In this document: positions 1 to 8,533 of the stretch, one piece after another | Position numbering within the stretch: the first letter of the stretch is position 1 | Layout of the letters: each line of letters begins with the position of its first letter | DNA from: Homalodisca vitripennis | Lineage: Eukaryota > Arthropoda > Insecta > Hemiptera > Cicadellidae | Assembly: GCF_021130785.1 (NCBI RefSeq) | Contig: NW_025777620.1 | Coordinates: 62,001 to 126,000, forward strand | Length of the DNA stretch: 64,000 nt | Direction of reading: 5' to 3' | The notes under the pieces: generated by a model | Told to the model about the DNA's origin: nothing | Seen by the model: only the letters and a program-made list of their open reading frames with translations | Database searches by the model: none | Translations under genes and position numbers: made by a program

Positions 1-50
1 ATTTGACGTTCATAAACGTAATTTGACGTTCCCGTGTAAACGTGACTTGA
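1..50. repeat. 20-bp minisatellite, end of an array
   Basis: Units of the form TAAACGTAATTTGACGTTCA run in from the left edge of the window and stop at a short unique leader that precedes the decayed gene copy at 96. Confidence 0.85.
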
Positions 51-95
51 AAGATTTGAATAAGAACTCTGTATCTATTACTATAAGTATACAAC

Positions 96-394
96 ATGGC
101 GAATTAACTAGATGCAAAAGAAGCAAGGCGACTTGAAAAAAACCGTATGAAACAGTTGGTAAGATTTCAACCTCAAGCATCAGATCATCGAACGTTTGAG
201 GATGTAGATTACGATGATGAGCCAGAAGTACAACCTCAAGAGCAATCGATGAAACAGTTTGATGGATTCTAAAGTAGTAACACTTGGTTCTCTGGGAGCC
301 CGATACCTTCCAAAATCCAACGAAAAAACAGTTTGATATTTGGTACGATGAAAATCTAGAGCAGCCGTGCCGATTGCTTGTATACTTACAGTAA
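96..394 (+). pseudogene. short decayed copy 1 of the virion-associated protein gene
   Basis: This is a copy of the 205-codon gene seen whole at 31515-32132. Codon 4 is TAA instead of AAA. About 320 bp are missing between the codons for RLEK and NRMK, an in-frame deletion. Extra bases near 260 and 325 break the rest of the frame. The nonsense codon and the deletion are shared with the copies at 1220, 27940 and 29057, so all four descend from one damaged copy. Confidence 0.85.
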
Positions 395-655
395 CAACGC
401 GTGGTGTCTGCGCGGTGGCGGGACAGCGATGACATGCGTGGTGATTGATTCGCGCGGCGCGGTTCTGACTACCCGTACACACACTCTTAGTTGCTCTCTA
501 ACAATTTTCTGTCCCAGATCCGGTCTCACACGGTTTGTCCCAGAACCGGTCTCGGGTGCTTTGTCCCAGGAACGGCCATACTCACAATTGTGGTAAATAA
601 ACACTAGCGTGGTGTCTGCGCGGTGGCGGGACAGCGATGACATGAGCAGTATACT
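395..655. repeat. GC-rich spacer, variant ending in minisatellite
   Basis: GC-rich sequence with repeated GTCCCAG motifs. It contains two direct copies of a segment beginning CGTGGTGTCTGCGCGG (near 400 and 608). This variant lacks satellite and runs straight into the 20-bp minisatellite. The short open frames here are by-products of repeat sequence. Confidence 0.7.
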
Positions 656-1157
656 TTAGTAGTAATTTGACGTTCATAAACGTAATTTGACGTTTAGGTA
701 TAAACGTAATTTAACGTTCATACACGTAATTTAACGGTCATAAACGTAATTTATCGTTCATAAACTTAATTTGACGTTCATAAACGTAATTTGAGGTGCA
801 TAAACGTAATTTGACGTTCATAATCGTAATTTTGACGTTCATAAACGTAATTTAACGTTCAAAAACGTAATTTAACGTTCATAAACGTAATTCGACGTTC
901 ATAAACGTAATTTGACGTTCATAAATGTAATTTGACGTTTATATATAAACGTAATTTAACGTTCCTAAACGTAATTTGACGTTTAGGTATAAACGTAATT
1001 TAACGTTTATAAACGTAATTCGACGTTAAGTATAAACGTAATTTAACGTTCATAAACGTAATTTGACGTTCATAAACGTAATTTGACGTTCATTAACGTA
1101 ATTTGACGTTCAAGTATAAACGTAATTTGACGTTCATAAACGTAATTTGACGTTCCC
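656..1157. repeat. 20-bp minisatellite array
   Basis: About 25 tandem units of 20 bp, with occasional 24-bp units in which CATAAACG is replaced by TTTAGGTATAAACG or similar. Common variants are TTTAACGTT and TTCGACGTT. Confidence 0.9.
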
Positions 1158-1219
1158 GTGTAAACGTGACTTGAAAGATTTGAAGAAGAACTCTGTATCT
1201 ATTACTATAAGTATACAAC

Positions 1220-1518
1220 ATGGCGAATTAACTAGATGCAAAAGAAGCAAGGCGACTTGAAAAAAACCGTATGAAACAGTTGGTAAGATTTCAACCTCAA
1301 GCATCAGATCATCGAACGTTTTGAGGATGTAGATTACGATGATGAGCCAGAAGTACAACCTCAAGAGCAATCGATGAAAACAGTTGATGGATTCTAAAGT
1401 AGTAACACTTGGTTCTCTGGGAGCCCGATACCTTCCAAAATCCAACGACAAACAGTTTGGTATTTGGTACGATGAAAATCTAGAGCAGCCGTGCCGATTG
1501 CTTGTATACTTACAGTAA
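1220..1518 (+). pseudogene. short decayed copy 2 of the virion-associated protein gene
   Basis: Same codon-4 stop and same internal deletion as the copy at 96. It has its own extra bases near 1320 and 1379. It lies about 1.12 kb downstream of copy 1, so the pair forms a tandem duplication including the GC spacer and minisatellite. Confidence 0.85.
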
Positions 1519-1785
1519 CAACGCGTGGTGTCTGCGCGGTGGCGGGACAGCGATGACATGCGTGGTGATTCGCGCGGCGCGGTTCTGACTACCCGTACAC
1601 ACACTCTTAGTTGCTCTCTAACAATTTTCTGTCCCAGATCCGGTCTCACACGGTTTGTCCCAGAACCGGTCTCGGGTGCTTTGTCCCAGGAACGGCCATA
1701 CTCACAATTGTGGTAAATAAACACTAGCGTGGTGTCTGCGCGGTGGCGGGACAGCAATGACATGAGCAGTATACTTTAGTAGTAA
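1519..1785. repeat. GC-rich spacer, variant ending in minisatellite
   Basis: Near copy of 395-655, including the segment with ACTCACAATTGTGG. No gene seen. Confidence 0.7.
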
Positions 1786-2062
1786 TTTGACGTTCATAAA
1801 CGTAATTTGACGTTTAGGTATAAACGTAAATTTAACGGTCATAAACGTAATTTATCGTTCATAAACTTAATTTGACGATCATAAACGTAATTTGAGGTGC
1901 ATAAACGTAATTTGACGTTCATAAACGTAATTTGACGTTCATAAACGTAATTTAACGTTCATAAACGTAATTCGACGTTCATAAACGTAATTTGACGTTC
2001 ATAAACGTAATTTGACGTTTATATATAAACGTAATTTAACGTTCATAAACGTAATTTGACGT
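1786..2062. repeat. 20-bp minisatellite array
   Basis: About 13 units. The array is interrupted at a TTAA within a 24-bp unit by the MITE that follows, and it resumes at 2807. Confidence 0.9.
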
Positions 2063-2068
2063 TTAAAA

Positions 2069-2806
2069 CCCTTTGAACCGCAGGCCAAAATATTGATGGT
2101 GGAAAAAACGTACCAAAATCATTTGACCTAAGAACTACCGAGAATCCCCGGAGCAGAAACAGCTGTTTTGCATACTGTTTGTAAAAAATTAATAATTTTC
2201 TATTTTTTATGCTATTGTTTTGTATTACACACCAAAATGTCCAGAATGAAATTGTATACACAGAAAAAGATTAGTCTGAAGTATAAAAAAAATGTTTAAC
2301 AGCATTAAAATAATTTTAAAATATATTTATATAGATTTTTAGGCAAAAAAATTTATTTTCAGATTTTTTAATTAAAAAATAAGAAATATTTTTACCATGG
2401 GCACCCAAATTTTATTTTTCTAAATTTAGTTTTGTGTATGTAAAAAAAAATTATATTGATATCTCTAAAAATAAACTTTTTTTAATTTTTATATAAAAGT
2501 ATGCGACTTGTAAAAACCTCTAGGCGTACAACACAAAAATCACTGATATTACCTAAATAAATTAATTAGTAAATAAATAATTAAAAAAATTAGTATTTTA
2601 ATAAAATACATATAAACATGTATTAATACTCATAAAATAAGTATTTTACGATTTCAAATAAATATGTATTAAACGCATATACCATGGCGACGATATTACG
2701 TCGCCCGGGGATTCTCACAACTTCATTGGCGACGATACATCGTCGCCGCGGGGATCTTCGCATATTTTCTCGGCGACGATATTTTCGTCGCCTGGGGTTC
2801 AAAGGG
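2069..2806. mobile_element. piggyBac-type non-autonomous element (MITE), copy 1
   Basis: A 738-bp AT-rich element starting CCCTTTGAACC and ending GGTTCAAAGGG. The termini are inverted repeats of ~17 bp with about one mismatch. The right end abuts TTAA (2807-2810). The left side reads TTAA plus two extra A (2063-2068). TTAA duplication and CCC termini are typical of piggyBac-family elements. It has no coding capacity. Near the right end are three self-complementary 20-21 bp motifs of the form GGCGACGAT..ATCGTCGCC (about 2684, 2727 and 2771). Confidence 0.8.
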
Positions 2807-2810
2807 TTAA

Positions 2811-3446
2811 GTATAAACGTAATTTAACGTTCATAAACGTAGTTTGACGTTCATAAACGTAATTCGACGTTCATAAACGTTATTTAACGTTTAAGTATAA
2901 ACATAATTTGACGTTCATAAACGTAATTTGACGTTTAAGTATAAAAGTAATTTAACGTTCATAAACGTAGTTCGACGTTCATAAATGTAATTTGACGTTC
3001 ATAAACGTAGTTTGACGTTCATAAACGTAATTCGACGTTCTTAAACGTAATTTGACGTTCATAAACGTACTTTGACGTTCATAAACGTAATTTGACGTTC
3101 ATAAACGTAATTTGACGTGCATAAACGTAACGACGTTCATAAACGTAATTTGACGTTCATAAACGTAATTTGACGTTTATAAACGTAATTTAATGTTCAT
3201 AAACGTAATTCGACGTTCATAAACGTAATTTGACGTTCATAAACGTAATTTGACGATCATAAACGTAATTTGACGTTCATAAACGTAATTTGACGTTTAA
3301 ATGTAAACGTAATTTAACGTTCATAAACGTAATTTGACGTTCATAAACGTAATTTGACGTTTAAGTATAAACGTAATTTAACGTTCATAAACGTAATTTG
3401 ACGTTCATAAACGTATTTTGACGTTCATAAACGTAATTTGACGTTC
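2811..3446. repeat. 20-bp minisatellite array
   Basis: About 30 units continuing the array split by the MITE. It ends in a GTGTAAACGTGACTT leader about 65 bp before the ATG of the next gene copy. A TATAAG-like motif does not survive here (CCATAAG); other copies have CTATAAG about 20 bp before the ATG. Confidence 0.9.
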
Positions 3447-3510
3447 CAGTGTAAACGTGACTTATAAGATTTGAAGAAAAACTCTGTATCTATTACCATA
3501 AGTATACAAC

Positions 3511-4128
3511 ATGGCGAATAAACTAGATGCAAAAGAAGCAAGGCGACTTGAAAAAATTCAGAGTGTCTTGGCTGCAAAGTTCAAACGTGCTGAACAGGAT
3601 GAATTAAAAAACTTCTCAAACAAAAATACTATATCATCAAATGCTAATGAGACGTCTGCCAATCGTAACATATCAATAACACATGATCGACCGCTCACTG
3701 TTTCTAAAGCTAGAAAGTTGAATGAGTTAAACCGGAGATTACAAAGTGAGTTTGCCCAGACCCATTTTAAAGAGTTAGAAGTTGTTCGTGAAAATGGAAA
3801 AAGTACGAACCAATCACCAGAGCCATTAGGGAACAACAACATAGAGAGTTGGAAACACAAAAGATACGTAGTCAAAACCGTATGAAAACAGTTGGTAAGA
3901 TTTCAACCTCAAGCATCAGATCGTCGAACGTTTGAGGATGTAGATTACCATGATGAGCCAGAAGTACAACCTCAAGAGCAATCGATGAAACAGTTGATGG
4001 ATTCTAAAGTAGTAACACTTGGTTCTCTAGGAGCCAGATACCTTCAAAAATCCAACGACAAACAGTTTGGTATTTGGTACGATGAAAATCTAGAGCAGCC
4101 GTGCCGATTGCTTGTATACTTACAGTAA
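3511..4128 (+). pseudogene. long copy 1 of the virion-associated protein gene, double frameshift
   Basis: Full-length relative to the 205-codon copy at 31515. One base is missing near 3797 (GAAAATGGAAAAAG) and one is extra near 3886 (ATGAAAACAG). Frame is therefore lost for about 30 codons and then regained. Codon 4 is intact and the ~320-bp segment deleted in the short copies is present. The last ~10 codons come from GC-spacer sequence, as in the other copies. Confidence 0.8.
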
Positions 4129-4477
4129 CAACGCGTGGTGTCTGCGCAGTGGCGGGACAGCGATGACATGCGTGGTGATTCGCGCGGCGCGGTTCTGACT
4201 ACCCGTACTCACACTCTTAGTCGCTCTCTAACAATTTTCTGTCCCAGATTCGGTCTCACACGGTTTGTCCCAGAACCGGTCTCGGGTGCTTTGTCCCAGG
4301 AACGGCCAAAGTATACTACTGACATGCGTGGTGATTCGCGCGGCGCGGTTCTAACTACCCGTACTCACACTCTTAGTCGCTCTCTAACAATTTTCTGTCC
4401 CAGATTCAGTCTCACACGGTTTGTCCCAGAACCGGTCTCGGGTGCTTTGTCCCAGGAACGGCTAAAGTATACTACTA
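4129..4477. repeat. GC-rich arm leading into satellite
   Basis: Two tandem ~150-165 bp subunits, each with four GTCCCAG motifs and each ending AAGTATACTACT. The second ends exactly where the ~170-bp satellite starts. Its reverse complement bounds the far end of satellite blocks, for example at 25765. Confidence 0.75.
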
Positions 4478-6175
4478 ACGCCTTCTACCAAATCTCAGCA
4501 ATCTAATAGTAACACACTATAGTAAATGGAAATCAAAAGATATCGAAACTAACAAAACATTAAATGGTTTCCTAAGAAACGTAAATTATTCTTTGGAAAA
4601 TAATTTTATTCAGTTTTAGCCACATTGTACGATTTCTGATATATTGAACGCCTAATTCGAAATCTCAGTAAACTAATAGTAACGCAGTATTATTATGCAA
4701 ATCAAAAGATAACGAAACTAACAAAACATTATGTGGTTTCCTAGGAAACGTAAATTATTCTTTGGAAAATTATTTTATTCAGTTTTAGTCACATTGTACT
4801 CTTTCTGATATATTAAACGCCTTCTACTAAATCTCAGCAAAATAATAGTAACACACAACAGTTAATACAAATCAAAAGATATCGAAACTAAAAAAACATT
4901 AAATGGTTTCCTAAGAAACGTAAATTATTCTTTGGAAAATAATTTTATTCAGTTTTAGTTACATTGTACTATTTAATATACATTAAACGCTATCTACTAA
5001 ATCTTAGCAATCTAATAGTAACACACCAAATTGAATACAAATTAAAAGATATTGAATCTAACAAAACATTATGTGGTTTCTTAGGAAACGTAAATTATTT
5101 TTGGAAAATTATTTTATTTAGTTTTAGTCACATTGTACTATTTATGTCATATTAAAAGCCTTCTACTAAATCTCAGCTTCCTAATAGTAACACACTATTG
5201 TTAATATAAATCAAAAGATATCGAAACTAACAAAACATTAAATGGTTTCCTAAGAAACATAATTATTCTTTGGAAAATAATTTTATTCAGTTTTAGCTAC
5301 ATTGTACGATTTCTGATATATTGAACGCCTAATTCTAAATCTCCGTATACTAATAGTAACACAGTATAATTATGCAAATCAAAAGATATCGAAACTAACA
5401 AAACATTATGTCGTTTCCTAGGTACGTACATTATTCTTTGGAAAATTATTTTATTCAATTTTAGTCACATTGTACTATTTATTATACATTAAATGCCATC
5501 TACTAAATCTCAGCAATCTAATAGTAACACACAATATTGAATACAAATTAAAAGATATTGAAACTAACAAAACATTAAGTGATTTCTCAGGAAACGTAAA
5601 TTATTTTTTGGAAAAAAAGTTTACTCAGCTTTAGTCACATTGTACTATTTATGATATAATAAACGCCTTCTACTAAATCTCAGCTACCTAATATTAACAC
5701 ACAATAGTTAATACAAATCAAAAGTTATCGAAACTAACAAAACATTAAGTGGTTTCCCAGGAAACGTAAATTATTTTTTGGAAAATTCATTTATTTAGTT
5801 TTAAACACATTGTACTATTTATTATACATTAAACGCTATCTACTAAATCTCAGCAATCTAATAGTAACACGTTATATTGAATACAAATTAAAAGATATTA
5901 AAACTAACAAAACATTAAGTGGTTTCCTAGGAAACGTAAATTATTTTTTGGAAAATAATTTTACTCAGCTTTAGTCACATTGTACTATTTATAATATAAT
6001 AAACGTCTTCTACTAAATCTCAGATAATTAATAGTAACACACAATAGTTAATACAAATCAAAAGATATCGAAACTAACAAAACATTAAGTGGTTTTCTAG
6101 GAAACGTAAATTATTCTTTGGAAAATTATTTTATTCAGTTTTAGTCACATTGCACTATTTATAACATATTAAACG
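4478..6175. repeat. ~170-bp satellite array (left of the Polinton)
   Basis: Ten head-to-tail units of 169-170 bp. A typical unit runs from ACGCCTTCTACTAAATCTC to GATATATTAA and contains the 14-bp palindrome GTTTCCTAGGAAAC. The last unit is cut by the Polinton at TAAACG. The array closely matches the start of the block at 32478. No gene seen; short open frames are repeat artefacts. Confidence 0.9.
6170..6175. other. target-site duplication, left copy (TAAACG)
   Basis: TAAACG immediately precedes the left terminal repeat and recurs directly after the right one (24058-24063). A 6-bp duplication is the Polinton hallmark. The hexamer is part of the satellite unit, which shows the satellite was the target. 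Confidence 0.93.
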
Positions 6176-6507
6176 AGTAGTAGTAAATTGTAGGTTCTAG
6201 GACAGAATGTTATCTCTCTGCGGGGGGTCCTTATCAGTGATAACCTCTGACCTTTTCCGCATTCCAAAGATAAACACGCGCTAGATAACCCCGACCCCAA
6301 TTAAAAATCAATTAGATAAGGCTTATCAAAGATAACCTTCGACTTTTTCCGGTTTGGCACGCGCCAGATAACCTTGAGCTCAATTAAAAGCAATTGACCT
6401 CAATTAAATAACAATTAGATAAGCCCGCGAGGTCGCTACTATTGTTTACGTTTCGTTATCGGCACGCGCCAGTTCGTATCGCGAATTCCTAACCTCTAGG
6501 TCACGGA
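6176..6507 (+). repeat. Polinton left outer terminal inverted repeat
   Basis: Matches the reverse complement of 23726-24057 over 332 bp with about two substitutions. It is richer in G+C than the element body and contains several direct copies of GGCACGCGCCAG-like and GATAAGC/GATAACC motifs. Homology with the other arm stops abruptly after TCACGGA and resumes at ~6862. Confidence 0.93.
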
Positions 6508-6559
6508 AGTTGATATTATTGTTTACTTTCAGCCCACTTTGGCGGAGAAAAACATTAAA

Positions 6560-6775
6560 ATGTCAGAAGAACAAAGAAAAGCTCACAATTTAAGAGTTTT
6601 GAGAAATAGGTATCAAATATTCTATGAGAGACTTGAAGGTGAACGAATTCGGAGCTCTTTCGTTTCATCTTCGACTTGGACGTGGGGTGATTCAAAACAT
6701 TACAAAGCACAGGTTTCACGTCCAACGGACACAAACAACTGCGTACAAGACTCTCAAGTTTCAAGTAGCAGCTAG
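6560..6775 (+). CDS. small unknown ORF in the left subterminal slot
   Basis: Of the ATGs in this frame, 6560 is the first and gives 71 codons. The N-terminal half is charged (MSEEQRKAHNLRVL...); the C-terminus is Ser-rich. An overlapping frame at 6624-6866 is equally long, so a frameshift joining the two near 6700-6770 is possible. An AATAAA lies at 6864-6869. The position mirrors that of the secreted-protein gene at 22834-23466, but the coding sequence is unrelated by eye. Function not recognised. Confidence 0.35.
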   Translation: MSEEQRKAHNLRVLRNRYQIFYERLEGERIRSSFVSSSTWTWGDSKHYKAQVSRPTDTNNCVQDSQVSSSS

Positions 6776-6861
6776 CTCTAAGGATGAAGATTTGAGACCG
6801 GTTACAACTTTTCATAAACTTATAATTGAGAGTAATAATTTTATAATTTTTGTGTTAATGC

Positions 6862-7560
6862 CTTAATAAAGTTAGAAGAGCAGAAATAATCAACAGTTCA
6901 GAAGGTGATTGGTACAATTCATTAGTAAAATTTCAAATGGCAGAGAAAGAAAAAAGATTGTTGAAGATTTACTAGTAAAACAATTTTATGTATATATATA
7001 TATATGTTTAATATAAAATATAACTTTTTACTGAGGTATTAATTTTATTTGTGTTAACGCCCCAATAAAGATAGAAGTGTGAAAGATTCAACAGTTCAGA
7101 ATATGATTGGTATAATATTCATTATACTAAGCTTTGATATCAATTGACCTGACCTCTGATAAATGTTTTATCTAACAACCAATTTAATTTTAATGGAAGT
7201 GGTATTATTTGATCCACCGCTAACATGCTTACAACTTCTGCTCTCCTGATAATATCACATTTTTATTTGTCCTTTATTTACCCTTGTTTACTACATTTTG
7301 TCGACACGTGGCCACCTTAAACCTTTAGAATGATTAAAACTGCAACTTTCTATCAACACGTGTTCGCCTTTAACCTCAAACGTCAGTTCTGGATGGGTAT
7401 ATAGCGTTCTCCTCCTCAGAGAGTTGATCAAGTTCAATTTTTGACTTCTACTCGTTCGCTCCTCACTTCACAAGTAAGTAGTAATCTTTCACTTTATAGT
7501 CAGTGTGATAGAAAATGGAAACCTTGCGGTGTTAACACAAGTTTTCTATTACACTTTTAA
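6862..7560 (+). repeat. Polinton inner inverted repeat, left copy
   Basis: From TTAATAAAGTTAGAAGAGC to the first intron hairpin, this matches the reverse complement of about 22106-22830, with indels (for example a longer TA run at 6990-7003 and a segment near 7200-7260 absent on the right). It carries the shared polyadenylation signal, TATA promoter, leader exon, splice donor and first hairpin. A partial internal duplication places similar AATAAAG.TAGAAG blocks at 6864 and 7062. Confidence 0.85.
7398..7404 (+). promoter_or_regulatory. TATA box of the left-arm transcript
   Basis: GGGTATATAGCG, with a plausible start region (TTGATCAAGTTC) about 30 bp downstream near 7430. It is perfectly mirrored at 22447-22452. 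The downstream leader would be only ~45 nt long before the splice donor at 7474. Confidence 0.7.
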
Positions 7561-7991
7561 AATAATAATAAGTACTTAGTTTTATAGAGCAGAGAATGGA
7601 AACCTTGCGGTGTTAACGTAAGTTCTCTGTTATTAGTAATTATTTTAGACCAGTGTGATAGAAAATGGAAACCTTGCGGTGTTAACACAAGTTTTCTATT
7701 ACACTTTTAATTTTTAAAGTTTGAAAATTGTTAGCTCTCGGTACATATATTAAATTTTTTAGAACAGTGTGATAGAAAATGGAAACCTTACAGTATTAAC
7801 ACAAGCTCTCTATCACGTTTTTAAAAATGTTTAGTATCACCTAGTGTAGTGGATCTGAGAACGTAAACCTCACGGTGTGTACTTAAGTTCTCTGCTGTGC
7901 AATCCAGAAAGAAATATGAAGTATAAATTATATAAAATCGTAACTTTACTTGAAATAATACGTTGTTTAATTTAGATATTTTTTTTTTCAG
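7474..7991 (+). other. 5' intron of the dUTPase transcript
   Basis: Donor CAA|GTAAGTAG at 7473/7474. Acceptor at 7991 is a T-rich tract followed by CAG. The intron is 518 nt. Joining CAA to TGGAGCAG creates ATGGAG exactly in the dUTPase frame, which otherwise has no ATG. The intron holds five hairpin repeats. The mirrored donor lies at 22376 on the other strand. Confidence 0.8.
7503..7900 (+). ncRNA. cluster of five intronic hairpin repeats (left arm)
   Basis: Copies lie at 7503-7554, 7587-7632, 7653-7704, 7767-7816 and 7845-7900. Copy 1 folds with a 14-bp outer stem (two G-U pairs), an asymmetric internal loop, and an inner stem closed by a UUGC tetraloop (CC-UUGC-GG). The core around GGAAACCTTGCGGTGTTAAC is almost fixed in copies 1-3. 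The outer stem differs between copies but stays paired: A-U to G-C and U-A to C-G in copy 2. This pattern suggests a selected RNA structure of unknown role. Confidence 0.6.
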
Positions 7992-8426
7992 TGGAGCAGT
8001 TAAAATTAGGGTTCCAACGTCTAACTGAAAATGCATTTCCTCCACAACGGAGTTCAGCTTCAGCTGCAGGCTTTGACTTAAGAAGTGCATATGATTATAT
8101 AGTACCGAAATTTGAGAGACAATTAGTTAAGACAGATTTAGCAATTAAATTACCAGATAATTGTTATGGTAGAATAGCACCTAGGTCTGGGTTAGCTCTT
8201 CATAATTTTATTGATGTTGGAGCAGGTGTAGTTGATAGAGACTATACAGGAAATGTGTGTGTTCTTCTATTTAACCACTCTAATAAAGACTTTGTTATTA
8301 AAAAAAGGAGATAGAATAGCACAGCTTATTTGTGAAGTAGTATTATATCCAGACTTATATGAGATTGCAAACGTAGGAGAGACTGTGAGGGGATCAAATG
8401 GGTTTGGGTCTAGCGGTTTACAGTAA
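7992..8426 (+). CDS. dut: dUTPase (spliced start; one-base frameshift)
   Basis: Trimeric-type dUTP pyrophosphatase, which hydrolyses dUTP to dUMP and so limits uracil in DNA. All five family motifs are visible: AGFDL near residue 27, [10 protein letters not shown], the [11 protein letters not shown] substrate-binding segment with its Tyr, KKGDRIAQL, and the C-terminal [10 protein letters not shown]. The first base of the ATG is 7473 in the leader exon; TG is 7992-7993. A run of seven A near 8300, where six would keep frame, separates motif 3 from motifs 4 and 5. The total of ~145 codons is normal for the family. dUTPases are carried by many DNA viruses and some Polintons. Sequencing error or a real break are both possible. 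Confidence 0.9.
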
Positions 8427-8533
8427 CAATCATTTTAAAATCATGTATACTTTATAAAAATATATTATTCTAATCAACATTTTTAAAAGTTTAACACATG
8501 AACTAATTCTATTTTTCTTTTTAATATAGAAAA

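Noticed and set aside
656..1157. CRISPR-like array of short repeats
   Set aside because: The 20-24 bp units abut each other with no unique spacers and no cas genes; the DNA is eukaryotic. It is a minisatellite.
4135..4506. Open frames in GC-rich spacer (MRGDSRGAVLTTRTH and SSLSRHRADTTR types)
   Set aside because: They recur wherever the spacer does, on both strands, often break with single indels, and show no domain. Treated as repeat by-products.
4478..6175. CENP-B box in the satellite
   Set aside because: No match to the TTCG....A..CGGG pattern; only the unrelated GTTTCCTAGGAAAC palindrome.
7503..7554. Hairpins as canonical microRNA precursors
   Set aside because: The continuous stem is only ~14 bp with a large internal loop, too short for a typical 22-nt duplex, and conservation lies in the loop side. 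Another structured-RNA role is more likely.
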